A stretch of DNA of 64,000 nt from Rhodococcus sp. HNM0569 (GTDB taxonomy: Bacteria > Actinomycetota > Actinomycetes > Mycobacteriales > Mycobacteriaceae): positions 1 through 64,000 of the forward strand of contig NZ_JAASAE010000002.1 of NCBI RefSeq assembly GCF_012726205.1, written 5' to 3'. The translations under genes and the position numbers were made by a program. Numbering within the stretch: the stretch's first letter is position 1; every line of letters starts with the position of its first letter. Under the pieces are notes generated by a model. That model saw nothing but the letters and a program-made list of their open reading frames with translations, had not been told where the DNA came from and ran no database searches. Positions 27,453-36,512 of the stretch are shown here, piece by piece.

Positions 27453-28559
27453 TTACGGCGCGTACCGCAGGACGGCCGACGCGGGCGGCCCGTTCGGTAC
27501 CTCGTCGCCGCGCAGTGCGAGCACCCGGCCGCTCGACAGCAGGGTGCGGCGCGCGATCTCGTCGATCACGCCGTAGGCGGAGGAGTCGTCGCCGAGGAGC
27601 ACCGTGCCGTCGTCGGGATCGACGGTGCCGTCGACGATGCTGTCGATGTCGACGAACAGCGTGTCGATCTGTCCGTACGTGGCCGAGCGGCCGAGGTCGG
27701 ACAGCTCGGTCTGCGTGCGTCCCTGCGACGTGCGCAGATCGAACAGTTCGGCGTAGCCCGCGACGAGCGTCTTGTAGTAGTCGTCGAGGACGTGCCGCGA
27801 CTTCTCGGCGAGCACGTCGTCGGTCACGTGTTCTGGGTTGCCGTCGATGCCCTCGTCGAGCAGGTCCTCGTAGGTGGCGACCGACCGGTAGATCGACGAG
27901 GTCGGTTCGGCCGCGGCGAGAATCAGCGGGATCCCGCGCGCGCCGAGGACGCTGCGCAACTCACGATCGACCGCCCGCGCGTACTGACGCAGCCGCAGCT
28001 TTCGGCCTTCGTCGCCCTGCACGCGCCGGATCGCGGCGCGATCGGTGAGTTCGGCCTTCCCCGCGTACGACGCGGCGTCGGTGGGCAGGCCGGGTACCGA
28101 GATCTCGTCGGCGGGTCGGTCGGCGGACACCTCGACGACGCGCACCGAGCCTTCGGCGAGGGCTAGCACGATCGCGGACTGCGGGAACGTGACGGCCCGC
28201 AGGATCGGCTTGATGTAGTACCGGTCGCCGGTGAAGGTGCGCGCGGGCAGCCGGTTCGGCAGCCGATACGTGCGCAGGCGGGTGCGGGAGACGAACACCG
28301 CCAGCGTGCGCGACTGGTAACGCCAGAACTCGGCGTCCTCGAGCAGTGTGTCGAACTGCTCCTCGAATGCGGCGCGGTCGGCCTCGTCGGCGACCGAGTC
28401 GAGCGCGTCGCGCACCTGGTTCCCGAAGGCCGTGTGGTTGATCTCCGCGTCGTTCGCGCTCGCGTATTCGGTGGGCGTGTAGATCGTGATGCTCGGTTCG
28501 CCCACCACCTCCGCGAGTGCCAGGATCTCGGCGCGTCCGGGAACATCGTTGTGTGCCAT
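27453..28559 (-). CDS. baeRF-like (archaeo-eukaryotic release factor fold) protein
   Basis: The 368-aa protein has SITIYTPTEYASANDAEINHTAFGNQ near its start, FVSRTRLRTYRLPNRLP in the middle, and ADRPADEISVPGLP and RGIPLILAAAEPTSSIYRSV later. This order is seen in bacterial eRF1-domain (baeRF) proteins of actinobacteria. They are thought to act on ribosomes or in stress responses, but no activity is established. The ATG at 28559 is used; upstream in-frame sequence lies over the next gene. It is convergent with the DUF4352 gene. Confidence 0.65.
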   Translation of the reverse strand: MAHNDVPGRAEILALAEVVGEPSITIYTPTEYASANDAEINHTAFGNQVRDALDSVADEADRAAFEEQFDTLLEDAEFWRYQSRTLAVFVSRTRLRTYRLPNRLPARTFTGDRYYIKPILRAVTFPQSAIVLALAEGSVRVVEVSADRPADEISVPGLPTDAASYAGKAELTDRAAIRRVQGDEGRKLRLRQYARAVDRELRSVLGARGIPLILAAAEPTSSIYRSVATYEDLLDEGIDGNPEHVTDDVLAEKSRHVLDDYYKTLVAGYAELFDLRTSQGRTQTELSDLGRSATYGQIDTLFVDIDSIVDGTVDPDDGTVLLGDDSSAYGVIDEIARRTLLSSGRVLALRGDEVPNGPPASAVLRYAP

Positions 28560-28594
28560 CGGTGGTTCCTCCGATCGGGGGCCGCGGGGGGACG

Positions 28595-28942
28595 TCAGTT
28601 CAGCAGTTCCTGCCAGTTCGGCGGCACCTTGCCCGACGGGCCCGGTATCGGCTGGTCCGCGGGATGCGCGCGGGGCGGCGCGAGCACGGGACCTTCGTAG
28701 AACTGCTGGTCTCGATAGTCGTAGAACCAGTCCTCGCCGGGTTCGTAGCTCGCGACCAGCGGGTGGCCGGTGGCGCCTGCGTGCTTGGTCGCGTGCTGGG
28801 ACGGCGACGTGTCGCAACAGCCGATGTGCCCGCAGTGCGCGCATCGACGCAGGTGCACCCACCATCCGTCCGCGGCGAGGCACTCGACGCAGCCGGGACC
28901 GCTCGGAGGGACGTCGGGATCGATTGCGGTCGGTTCGGTCAT
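28595..28942 (-). CDS. UBP-type zinc finger protein
   Basis: The 115-aa protein carries a UBP/ZnF domain: GCVECLAADGWWVHLRRCAH, then CGHIGCCDTSPSQHATKHAG, then GHPLVASYEPGEDWFYDY. Cysteine and histidine ligands of all zinc sites are present. In eukaryotes this domain binds the C-terminus of ubiquitin; bacterial copies are usually small stand-alone proteins of unknown role. It sits 35 bp upstream of the baeRF-like gene in the same direction, so both may be co-transcribed. Confidence 0.85.
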   Translation of the reverse strand: MTEPTAIDPDVPPSGPGCVECLAADGWWVHLRRCAHCGHIGCCDTSPSQHATKHAGATGHPLVASYEPGEDWFYDYRDQQFYEGPVLAPPRAHPADQPIPGPSGKVPPNWQELLN

Positions 28943-29036
28943 GCCTCGATCCAACCGCTCGCCCGCGCGCTCTGTCCGGTGAACGCGGCGATTGGTGCGG
29001 CAGGCGTTCTCGGCCGCGCGTTCACTCCACGTGTCC

Positions 29037-29903
29037 TCAATCCACGACAGCGTCGCTGAACGTCGGGGGATCACCGAGGAACGGACGGTGCGACGGGGGA
29101 GTGTTGCCGTCGACGTCGGTCACGCCGAGCTCGGCGGCGATCTCGGCGCCTACCAGCACCTGGCCGCTGCGCTTCGCCAGTTCGGGGTCGCGAGCGAGGG
29201 CGTCGACGACGCGGCCGGTGAACTCGGGTGTCTCGGCTGTCGCGGCGAGCCCTTCGTACGCACCCGGATTCGCGGCGAACGCGGCCATCGTGCGCTCGGT
29301 CTTGAGCAGGCCCATCCAGATCGACACGACGGCGACCCCGAACGGGCGGAAGTCGACGGCCATGTCGTGGGCCATCTTGTCGACCGCGGCCTTGCCCGCG
29401 CCGTACGCCGGGCCGTGCATGTAGCAGCTGCCGCCGAACGACGACGTGTTGACCACGAGCCCCTCACCGTTGGCGGCGAGCAGCGGGCCCGCGTGGTAGG
29501 TCGCGACGTAGGTCGAACGCATCCCGACGTCGAACAGGTCGACGAGCGAGAGCGGCTTCTCCCAGAACGGCCCCTTCGCGGTGAGCGCGTCGGGCACCGT
29601 GAGGACGTTGTTGACGAGTATGTCCAAGCGGCCCCCGTTCTCGTCGGCGACCTGCTCGAACAGGGCGCGCACCTGCTCGTCGTCGGAGTGGTCGACCACG
29701 ACCGGGATTCCGGTGCCGCCGCGCCTGGTGATCTCGTCGGCGGTCGCGTAGACGGTGCCCGGTAGTGGCGACTCGCCCTCGGTGCGCGTGCGCCCGGTGA
29801 CGTACACCTTGGCTCCGGTGGCGCCCAGTGCCAGCGCGATGCCCTTGCCCGCACCGCGGCTTGCGCCGGTGACGACGACCACCCGATCCGACTTCAGCCC
29901 CAT
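29037..29903 (-). CDS. Short-chain dehydrogenase/reductase
   Basis: The 288-aa SDR has the cofactor motif VTGASRGAGKGIAL, the NAG-like segment LVNNVL, catalytic serine in NTSSF and YGAGKAA as the YxxxK motif. The arginine in VTGRTRTEG suggests NADP preference. It follows the OYE gene in the same direction but a perfect hairpin lies between them. The substrate is unknown; position at the edge of the catabolic cluster suggests a hydroxy or keto lipid or steroid. Confidence 0.85.
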   Translation of the reverse strand: MGLKSDRVVVVTGASRGAGKGIALALGATGAKVYVTGRTRTEGESPLPGTVYATADEITRRGGTGIPVVVDHSDDEQVRALFEQVADENGGRLDILVNNVLTVPDALTAKGPFWEKPLSLVDLFDVGMRSTYVATYHAGPLLAANGEGLVVNTSSFGGSCYMHGPAYGAGKAAVDKMAHDMAVDFRPFGVAVVSIWMGLLKTERTMAAFAANPGAYEGLAATAETPEFTGRVVDALARDPELAKRSGQVLVGAEIAAELGVTDVDGNTPPSHRPFLGDPPTFSDAVVD

Positions 29904-29924
29904 GATGTGCTCCGTCCTCGTTGC

Positions 29925-29957
29925 CGCGACACGTGGCCGGGCCGGCCACGTGTCGCG
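29925..29957. terminator. Perfect 14-bp hairpin between OYE and SDR genes
   Basis: CGCGACACGTGGCC and its complement flank GGGCC. It lies 87 bp after the end of the OYE gene and 22 bp before the SDR start, so it may end the OYE transcript, act as an operator for the SDR, or both. Confidence 0.5.
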
Positions 29958-30043
29958 ACAGTAGGGAGTTCGGGCGCGACACGCTCACGGCTCGTCCCGC
30001 TGGACGGGAACCGCGGCGTGTCGGGGCTCGGGCGATCGGCAGT

Positions 30044-31198
30044 TCAGGTGAGCGTGGCCTCGTGCACCGCGCGGTCGAACACCGGCAGTGGAGCGCCCGC
30101 CCGAAGCGTCGACGCGATCGCCGGATCCGCCAGGTGCAGGCGCCCGATCGCGATGAGATCGAATTCGTCTGCCGCGAGACGGCTTTCGAGCTCGCCGATG
30201 TTGTCGAGGGTGGGGGCGGCTCCGGTCGCCCTGCTCTCGCGCAGGGACTTGCCGATGCCGACGCTGCCGACCGCGCAGGTGACCGCGCCGGTGAGCTTCT
30301 TCGCCCATCCGGCGAGACCGAGCGGGCTGCCGTCGAATACCGGGAGGTCGAAGCGGCGACTGCTCGCGTCGAGCACGTCGACACCCGCGTCGACCAGCGC
30401 GCCGAGGACGGTCCCGAGGTCGTCGGGAGTGTCCGCGAGTCGCGCCTGGTAGTCCTGCTGCTTGTGCTGCGAGAAGCGGAAGACGATCGGCAGGTCCGGC
30501 CCGATCGCGTCGCGGACCGCCCGCACCACCGCGACGGGGAACCGGGTTCGCCGCTCGAGGTCGCCGCCCCAGTCGTCGTCGCGCCGATTCGTGCTCTCCC
30601 ACAGGAAGGCGTCGAGCAGGTAACCGTGTCCGCCGTGCAGCGCGACACCGTCGCATCCCGCGTCGGCGGCGAGGCGCGCGCCGCGCGCGAACGCGTCGAC
30701 GACGTCCGCGATGTCCTGCTCCGTCATCGCCTCCGTCGGCACGAGCGCACGCTCGACATAGCGATCCGGGTACGACGTGACACCCGGCTCGCCCCACAGC
30801 CCCGACGGGCGCATCGGCACGAGCATCGGGTCGACGCGGCTCATCGCGCCCCACAGCGGCCCGACGTGCCACAGCTGGGGGACGATCCGCCCGCCCCCGG
30901 CGTGCACCTCGTCGACGACGCGCCGCCAGCCCGCGAGCGCGTCGTCACCGTGCATCCGAGGCACGTTCGGGTTGTCGACGGCCACCGGGTGGTCGATCGC
31001 GACGCCCTCGGTGACCACGAGGCCGGTGCCGCCCTCGGCGCGCCGCCGGTAGTAGGCAGCGACGTCCGCACCGGGAACCCCGCCGGGCGAGTGCGAGCGT
31101 GTCATGGGTGACATGACGATGCGGTTCGGCAGCGTCAGCGATCGCACCGCGAGCGGGCGGAACAGGGGCGAGTCGGACATGGTGTGCGAGAGGGTCAT
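30044..31198 (-). CDS. Old yellow enzyme family NADH:flavin oxidoreductase
   Basis: The 384-aa TIM-barrel flavoprotein has LPNRIVMSPMTRSHS at the N-terminus, TGLVVTEGVAI, VPQLWHVG, and the active-site region GVALHGGHGYLLDAFLWEST with NRRDDDWGG. The family reduces activated C=C bonds using FMN. A steroid enone or similar substrate is plausible in this cluster. Its ATG overlaps the stop of the upstream SDR gene, so the two are coupled. Confidence 0.88.
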   Translation of the reverse strand: MTLSHTMSDSPLFRPLAVRSLTLPNRIVMSPMTRSHSPGGVPGADVAAYYRRRAEGGTGLVVTEGVAIDHPVAVDNPNVPRMHGDDALAGWRRVVDEVHAGGGRIVPQLWHVGPLWGAMSRVDPMLVPMRPSGLWGEPGVTSYPDRYVERALVPTEAMTEQDIADVVDAFARGARLAADAGCDGVALHGGHGYLLDAFLWESTNRRDDDWGGDLERRTRFPVAVVRAVRDAIGPDLPIVFRFSQHKQQDYQARLADTPDDLGTVLGALVDAGVDVLDASSRRFDLPVFDGSPLGLAGWAKKLTGAVTCAVGSVGIGKSLRESRATGAAPTLDNIGELESRLAADEFDLIAIGRLHLADPAIASTLRAGAPLPVFDRAVHEATLT

Positions 31199-32115
31199 TC
31201 GCCGAGGGCCAGGGCAGGCTTCTCGAGCTCCGCGATCGAGTACGCGGAGTAGGTCTCGTACTGGCCCCGGCCCGAGAAGTAGCTCGTGAGCTGCTGATCG
31301 AGTTCGGCGGCGCTGAACTCGTCGCCCGCGGCGTCGAATCGGTTCTCGACCTGCGGGGCCGCCATCAGCGCGACCATCTTGCCGTACACCACGAACACCT
31401 GACCGGTGATCTCGTCGGACGCGGGCGACGCGAGGTAGCGCACGAGAGTGCCGACCCGCTCGGGCGCAAGCGGGTCGAGGCCCGTGGTGGTGGCCTCGGC
31501 GAAGGTCGCCTCGGTCATCGCGGTCCGGGCACGCGGGCAGATCGCATTGGCGCGCACGCCGTATCGCGACAGGCCCTGCGAAGTCGAGAGGGTGAGGGCG
31601 GTGATGCCTGCCTTCGCGGCCGAGTAGTTCGGTTGCCCCGCCGAACCGAACAGGAACGCCTCGGACGACGTGTTGATCACTCGGCCGAAGACCGGCCCGC
31701 CCGCCTTCTTGCTCTCGCCGCGCCAGTAGGTTGCGGCCGCACGGGACGTCGCCGCGTGCCCCTTGAGATGCACGCGGATGACGTCGTCCCAGTCGGATTC
31801 GCTGAGATTGAAGATCATCTTGTCGCGCAGGATCCCCGCATTGTTGACGAGAATGTCGAAGCTGCCGAAGTTCTCGACCGCGGTCGACACGAGCCGGTCG
31901 CCGAGCGACCAGTCCGACACGTCGCCGGTGACCGCGACGGCCTGCCCGCCCGCGGCCTTGATCTCGTCGACGACGTCGTGCGCCGCGGCGCCCATGTCGT
32001 TGACGACGACGGCGGCGCCCGCGTCGGCGAGAGCGAGCGCTTCCGCGCGGCCGAGGCCGGCCCCTGCGCCCGTCACGACGGCGGCCCGGCCGGCGAGGTT
32101 CAGCGAATCGTCCAT
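31195..32115 (-). CDS. SDR, possibly 17-beta-hydroxysteroid or 3-hydroxyacyl-CoA dehydrogenase
   Basis: The 306-aa protein has VTGAGAGLGRAEALALA (cofactor), NNAG at the fourth strand, NTSSE as the serine site and YSAAKAG as the catalytic YxxxK. Its length and the ND(M)G segment after the second strand resemble the Hsd4A-type SDRs of peroxisomal MFE-2 style, which act on steroids or side-chain CoA esters; this is a similarity by memory only. AGGAGC precedes the ATG at 32115. It overlaps the OYE gene. Confidence 0.8.
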   Translation of the reverse strand: MDDSLNLAGRAAVVTGAGAGLGRAEALALADAGAAVVVNDMGAAAHDVVDEIKAAGGQAVAVTGDVSDWSLGDRLVSTAVENFGSFDILVNNAGILRDKMIFNLSESDWDDVIRVHLKGHAATSRAAATYWRGESKKAGGPVFGRVINTSSEAFLFGSAGQPNYSAAKAGITALTLSTSQGLSRYGVRANAICPRARTAMTEATFAEATTTGLDPLAPERVGTLVRYLASPASDEITGQVFVVYGKMVALMAAPQVENRFDAAGDEFSAAELDQQLTSYFSGRGQYETYSAYSIAELEKPALALGE

Positions 32116-32222
32116 GCTGTGCTCCTGATTCGAGTGGGAACGAGATTTCGTGCAGTCAAGCGCGGGCGGGCCACTCGTGTCTCGTCCGGTCCCACTGATC
32201 GAACCTGCCCGGCGTCGTGGTG

Positions 32223-32717
32223 CTACGCGCGAACGCCCGCGGCGAGCAGTTCACGCGCTTCGGCGCGGCCGTCGAGCAGGCGCGCGGTCCGTCGCGTCAC
32301 CTTCCACTCGCCGTCGATCCTGACCAGCTCCCACCGGCTGGCGGTGACCCGGCGCACGTCGAAGCCGCCGGTCTCGGCGTTGTGGATGATCAACTGAGAC
32401 TTGCCCGTCGCCACCGCGGTGTCGCCGTCGACGAGGATGTGCCCGGGCTCGAGCACGTGCCCGCATCCGCCGCCGATCCAGTTCTGGTGCGCCGCGGACT
32501 GCACCATCGCGACGATCTGGTCGTGCCCGCGCATCACACCGGTGTCGACGTCGTAGACGCCGTCCTCGGTCCACAGGCGCGCGACGGCTTCGGCGGAGCC
32601 GCTGTCGACGGCCGGCCCGTATGCGGTCATCAGCTGGGAGATGGCGATCGTGTCCTCGAGGGCCGTGACGCGTGCGGCGAGGGACTGGACGAGGTCGTCG
32701 GTGCTCGTACTGGTCAC
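32223..32717 (-). CDS. NTF2-like (SnoaL-type) protein
   Basis: The 164-aa protein has the cone-shaped SnoaL/NTF2 pattern: LEDTIAISQLMTAYGPAVDSG, LWTEDGVYDVDTG and WELVRIDGEWKVTRRT. Such proteins include steroid delta-isomerases, dehydratases and cyclases, so a role in substrate isomerisation is possible. The GTG at 32717 follows AGGAGC. It lies between the LLM and SDR genes of the same leftward run. Confidence 0.75.
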   Translation of the reverse strand: MTSTSTDDLVQSLAARVTALEDTIAISQLMTAYGPAVDSGSAEAVARLWTEDGVYDVDTGVMRGHDQIVAMVQSAAHQNWIGGGCGHVLEPGHILVDGDTAVATGKSQLIIHNAETGGFDVRRVTASRWELVRIDGEWKVTRRTARLLDGRAEARELLAAGVRA

Positions 32718-32780
32718 TGAAGTGCTCCTGATCTGTGATTCGGATGTCGAGTGCTGGGCGGTTCGGGGTGCAGGCACGGA

Positions 32781-33650
32781 TCAGTGGTCGCCGAACGCGC
32801 TGCCGTGTTCGGTCGCGAGGTCGCGCAGGCTGTGCAGCTGATCCGTGTAGTGCTCGGCGGACTCGGCGTGCACGCTCGCCTTGACGATCGTCGCGCCGAG
32901 CGCGCGCAGTCGGTCGAGTGCCCGATGAACGCGATCGGGATCGCCGGTCGGATCGAGGTTCGCGGAGAGGACGACGTCGAAGCCGGTGGGCAGTGCGGCC
33001 CCGCCGAGCATCGTCGTCAGCTCGTCCGTGCGTAGTCCGAAGGGCACCCAGCCGTCGCCGTGTTCGACGGCGCGCCGCAGCGAGCGCTTCGTGCGGCCGC
33101 CGACCCACACGGGCACGTGCGTGCGTGGTGCGTGCGGTTCGACGACCATGTCGTCGAATTCGAAAAATGTTCCGTGATAGGACGGTTCGCGACGTCCGAG
33201 CGCGCGGCGCAGTGCCGCGAGGGCGTCGTCGGCGCGTGCCCCCCGGTCGTCGAAGGGCGCGCCAAGGAGGTCGAACTCCTCGCGCAGCGTTCCGACGCCG
33301 ACGCCGAGCACGGTGCGTCCGCCGCTGAGGACGTCGAGGGTGCCGTAGCTCTTCGCGAGTGCGAGCGGGTGGTGGTAGCCGAGCACGACGACGAGCGTCG
33401 CGAGGCGGATCCTGTCGGTCGCCGCCGCGAGATAGGAGAGCGTCGCGAGTGGATCCCAGTACGTGCCGCCGCGCTCGGACGCGACATGCGCGGGGATCGC
33501 GACGTGCTCGCTGCACGTGAGGTGGTGGTAGCCGAGTCGGTCGGCGGTGGCCGCGATCGTACGGAGTTCGGCGGGCCCGGCCGACCGTTCCCACTCCGCG
33601 CACGTCTGTGGGTGCGCGGTGACGATCGGAGTGTTGATCCCGATGCGCAT
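32781..33650 (-). CDS. LLM class F420-dependent oxidoreductase
   Basis: The 289-aa luciferase-like TIM-barrel protein starts with MRIGINTPIV and has YHHLTCSEHVAIP, LGVGVGTLREEFDLLG and VPVWVGG, typical of the TIGR-type F420-dependent oxidoreductases in mycolate actinomycetes. The electron carrier F420 is inferred from family. GGGAGCAGGC precedes the ATG. Its promoter region carries one of the shared boxes (33777-33789) and a CTAG element. Confidence 0.82.
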   Translation of the reverse strand: MRIGINTPIVTAHPQTCAEWERSAGPAELRTIAATADRLGYHHLTCSEHVAIPAHVASERGGTYWDPLATLSYLAAATDRIRLATLVVVLGYHHPLALAKSYGTLDVLSGGRTVLGVGVGTLREEFDLLGAPFDDRGARADDALAALRRALGRREPSYHGTFFEFDDMVVEPHAPRTHVPVWVGGRTKRSLRRAVEHGDGWVPFGLRTDELTTMLGGAALPTGFDVVLSANLDPTGDPDRVHRALDRLRALGATIVKASVHAESAEHYTDQLHSLRDLATEHGSAFGDH

Positions 33651-33744
33651 GCCTGCTCCCTTCGCCGCGGCGTCGTGCGGCTGTGTCGTCGTGTCGAGCG
33701 TGGCGGTGCAGCTCGGTATCGCTTTCGTGTCCCGTGCCTCGTGT

Positions 33745-33789
33745 CTAGTGAGGCGGCGTCGCCCGCGCGGCGGCGCTCCCGGTGACCGG
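33745..33789 (-). promoter_or_regulatory. Shared-box promoter of the LLM operon
   Basis: On the reverse strand the box CCGGTCACCGGGA (33777-33789) is followed after 28 bp by CTAG (TAGACA as -10). The rest of the 33651-33920 gap holds the IclR promoter site. Confidence 0.6.
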
Positions 33790-33885
33790 AATCCGCCCGG
33801 TGCGTGGGAGCGGCGCCGCGAAGACCGCGTTTACCAGGCGTGTAACCCACTTCACAACTCGCGTGGGCGGCGCTACTCTGTCACA

Positions 33886-33904
33886 AGAATTCATTTCAGT
33901 TTTG
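33886..33904. promoter_or_regulatory. 19-bp motif upstream of the IclR gene
   Basis: AGAATTCATTTCAGTTTTG matches the reverse complement of 44066-44084 at 17 of 19 positions. TCACAA (33881) and TTGTGA (33902) frame it as an imperfect dyad. It ends 16 bp before the IclR start. Confidence 0.6.
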
Positions 33905-33920
33905 TGATGCGGAGGCTCCC

Positions 33921-34805
33921 ATGACCGTCGTCGACACCGAGACGCGCGCACCGGAGAAGCGTGAGCTGCCTGCTTCGATGGTGGAAAGGATGACGCTCAT
34001 CCTCGACGCCTTCGAAGGACGCACCGCGCGGCTCACCCTGGAGGAAGTGGCCTGCCGCTCGGGGCTCCCGCGCTCGACCGTGCACCGCATCCTCGACCAG
34101 CTCGTCCGGCTCGAATGGATCGAGCACGCGTCCTTCGGCTACTGCCTCGGCCGCCGCTCACTGGGGCTCGCAGGCGACGTCAACGGGCACTCGCAGATCC
34201 GCGCGGCCGCCGCCCCCGTGCTGCACGAGCTGCACATGCAGACCGGAATGGTCGTGCACCTGTCGGTGCTCGACGGCAGCCACTCGGTCTACCTCGACAA
34301 GATCGGCGGCCGACTCGCGTCGGTCCTCCCGTCGCGCGTCGGCGGCCGGGCCCCGGCGCACGCCACCGCAGGCGGCAAGGCGATGCTGGCGTGGCTCGAT
34401 CCCGAGCGCGTGGACACCACCTTCAGCGGCAGGCTCGCCAAGTCCACCGACCGCACGATCGGCGAACTCGGCACCTTGCATCAGGAGCTCGGCCGCATCC
34501 GGCAGCGCCGCGGCTTGGCGTTCGAACGCGGCGAGGCCGTGCGCGGCGTCGCGTGCGTCGGGGTCGCGGTGCGTGGGCACGACGGTCCGGTCGCGTCGAT
34601 CGCACTGTGCGGCGACGCCCGCACAGCGCAACTCGAACGTGTCGCGCCGCTCGTCGCCGACGGCGCACGTGAGGTGTCGGCCACGCTGTTCCCCGAGTTG
34701 GGCGCTCCCCGCAGACGCAGGCCTGCCGCCACCCCGGAGCGCGGGTCGTGGTCGCCGCAGGCGCTCGACCGCATGCTCGCGATGCCGTCGTCCGGCTGGC
34801 TGTGA
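33921..34805 (+). CDS. IclR-family transcriptional regulator
   Basis: The 294-aa regulator has an N-terminal winged helix (LTLEEVACRSGLPRSTVHRILDQ split across residues about 38-60, then YCLGRRSLGLAG) and an effector-binding domain (GMVVHLSVLDGSHSVYLDKI, HATAGGKAMLAWL, RGVACVGVAV). IclR proteins respond to aromatic or related catabolic intermediates. It lies in the centre of the ring-degradation genes. Its own promoter carries the 19-bp motif also found before the thiolase operon, so it is the best candidate to bind that motif. GGAGG precedes the ATG. Confidence 0.9.
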   Translation: MTVVDTETRAPEKRELPASMVERMTLILDAFEGRTARLTLEEVACRSGLPRSTVHRILDQLVRLEWIEHASFGYCLGRRSLGLAGDVNGHSQIRAAAAPVLHELHMQTGMVVHLSVLDGSHSVYLDKIGGRLASVLPSRVGGRAPAHATAGGKAMLAWLDPERVDTTFSGRLAKSTDRTIGELGTLHQELGRIRQRRGLAFERGEAVRGVACVGVAVRGHDGPVASIALCGDARTAQLERVAPLVADGAREVSATLFPELGAPRRRRPAATPERGSWSPQALDRMLAMPSSGWL

Positions 34806-34821
34806 CAGCGTCGCGCCTGGT

Positions 34822-35322
34822 TCACTGCCCCAGCCCGAACTGCCCGCAGTAGAACACCATCGGCCGGTCGGGTTCCGCCGATTCCAACTCCAGCACACGC
34901 CCGATCACGATGTCGTGGTCACCGGCGGTGTGTACGGTCTCGACGTCGGCGTGCACCCGGAGCAGCACGTCCGGTAGCGAGGGCGTCGCCCACGCCGACT
35001 CGCACCAGTCGAGGTCGTCGAACCTGCGGCCGTGCCGCGACCCGAAGCGGGTGCACAGGTCGTCCTGCGTCTCCGCCAGTACGTTCACCGTGAACCGACC
35101 CGCTGCGCGGATCCGCGGCCACGAGCGACTCCTGCCGTCGGCGCAGAACAGGATCAGGGGTGGCTCGAGGGAGACCGACGCGAACGACTGGCACGTGAAC
35201 CCGACGGGTTCGCCCGCGTGCAGTGCGGTCACGACGGTCACGCCGCTCGCGAACCGTCCCATCGCGCTTCGCATGTCCTGCGGTGTGGGCGCGAGTGCGT
35301 TCGCGCTGGTAGGTGTGCTCAC
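34822..35322 (-). CDS. Flavin reductase, HsaB-like
   Basis: The 166-aa protein has MGRFASGVTVVTALHAGEPV, GFTCQSFASVSLEPPLILFC, and GDHDIVIGRVLELES, as in the reductase partners (HsaB, HpaC types) of two-component flavin monooxygenases. It should supply reduced flavin to the HsaA-like oxygenases at 36513 and 42008. It is divergent from the HsaD-like gene and has a shared-box promoter. Confidence 0.88.
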   Translation of the reverse strand: MSTPTSANALAPTPQDMRSAMGRFASGVTVVTALHAGEPVGFTCQSFASVSLEPPLILFCADGRSRSWPRIRAAGRFTVNVLAETQDDLCTRFGSRHGRRFDDLDWCESAWATPSLPDVLLRVHADVETVHTAGDHDIVIGRVLELESAEPDRPMVFYCGQFGLGQ

Positions 35323-35388
35323 CTTCGCTCCTCCTGTTCCCCGCGGCTGTCGGCTGTCGCCGTACCTGCCGTGCCGGTGTGAGCGACG

Positions 35389-35433
35389 CTAGGGACGCCT
35401 CGGTGGTGGCGCTGCGCGCCTCTCGGTCACCGG
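35389..35433 (-). promoter_or_regulatory. Shared-box promoter of the flavin reductase gene
   Basis: Reverse strand: CCGGTGACCGAGA (35421-35433), 28 bp, then CTAGCGT (35389-35392 is CTAG). The implied transcription start lies about 60 bp before the gene. Confidence 0.65.
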
Positions 35434-35515
35434 AAATCCACGGCGCACCCGGTGTGGAAACGGCCCCGTGCGCAGCACCGACGCCGCTGCGTGGCCGCCT
35501 GCCCGGTTCGGCGTC

Positions 35516-35564
35516 TCAGTGGCCGGGAATCCGGGTGTGGCCGGGCCGGGCACGCTGGCAGCGT
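35516..35564 (+). promoter_or_regulatory. Shared-box promoter of the HsaD-like operon (weaker)
   Basis: TCAGTGGCCGGGA (35516-35528) followed after 30 bp by CAGCGT (35559-35564), one base from TAGCGT. The start codon is 8 bp further on, so the mRNA leader would be very short. Confidence 0.45.
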
Positions 35565-35572
35565 GTCGGTTC

Positions 35573-36448
35573 ATGACGACTGAGCTGAGCTACGAGGGCA
35601 CGTTGAAGGAGTTGCCGACCGAACGCGGTGTCCTCCGCTATCACGAGGCCGGCGACGGCCCGCCGCTGCTGTTGTTGCACGGCTCGGGTCCCGGCGTCAC
35701 CGGCTGGCGCAACTTCCGCGGCAACCTCGCGTTGTTCGCCGAACACTTCCGTACGTTCGTCCTCGAGTTCCCGGGCTTCGGCGTGAGCGACGATTTCGGC
35801 GGCCACCCGATGGCGACGGCACAGGATGCCGCGATCGCCTTCCTCGACGGCATGGGAATCGAAGACGTTGCCGTGGTGGGCAACTCGATGGGTGGCGGGA
35901 TCGGTATCAACCTCGCGATCCATCATCCCGATCGCGTCAACAAGCTCGTCACGATCGGTGGCATCGGCAAGAACATCTTCAGCCCCGGCCCGGGCGAGGG
36001 CATCAACCTGTTGATGGAGTTCACCGACGATCCCACGCGCGAGCGCCTGATCGCATGGCTGCACTCGATGGTGTACGACCCCGCGATGGTGACCGAGGAA
36101 CTCATCCAGGAGCGCTGGGAGCAGGCCACCGACCCGGAGACCCTCGAGAGCGCCCGGCGTATGTACAGCCGGAAGGCGTTCACCGCGAACATGAAGGCCG
36201 CGCTCGCGGCGGACGTGACGCCCGCGTGGGCGCAGATGCACAAGATCAAGGCGCCGGTGCTCCTCACATGGGGCCGCGACGATCGCGTGAGCCCGCTCGA
36301 CATGGCGCTCATCCCGATGCGCACGATCCCGAAGGCCGAGTTGCACGTGTTCCCGAACTGCGGGCACTGGGCGATGATCGAGCAGAAGACCGCGTTCGAG
36401 AGCGCCGTCCTCGCCTTCCTCCTCCGTAAAGAGGGCGCCGAGCGGTGA
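35573..36448 (+). CDS. meta-cleavage product hydrolase, HsaD-like
   Basis: The 291-aa alpha/beta hydrolase has the oxyanion segment LLHGSGPGVTGWRNF, the nucleophile S105 in GNSMGG, D237 in GRDDRVSPLD and H265 in NCGHW. These match the triad of C-C hydrolases such as HsaD, BphD and MhpC, which split the ring-opened product made by an extradiol dioxygenase. It heads an operon with an HsaA-like oxygenase and an HsaC-like dioxygenase, so the substrate is likely a steroid seco-acid. It is a diverged paralogue rather than a clear HsaD orthologue. Confidence 0.85.
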   Translation: MTTELSYEGTLKELPTERGVLRYHEAGDGPPLLLLHGSGPGVTGWRNFRGNLALFAEHFRTFVLEFPGFGVSDDFGGHPMATAQDAAIAFLDGMGIEDVAVVGNSMGGGIGINLAIHHPDRVNKLVTIGGIGKNIFSPGPGEGINLLMEFTDDPTRERLIAWLHSMVYDPAMVTEELIQERWEQATDPETLESARRMYSRKAFTANMKAALAADVTPAWAQMHKIKAPVLLTWGRDDRVSPLDMALIPMRTIPKAELHVFPNCGHWAMIEQKTAFESAVLAFLLRKEGAER

Positions 36449-36512
36449 ACCCGCTGTCCCCGTGAACGGGGACCCGCAACATCAGTTTTTCCAGCAGAGA
36501 GATGAGTACACA

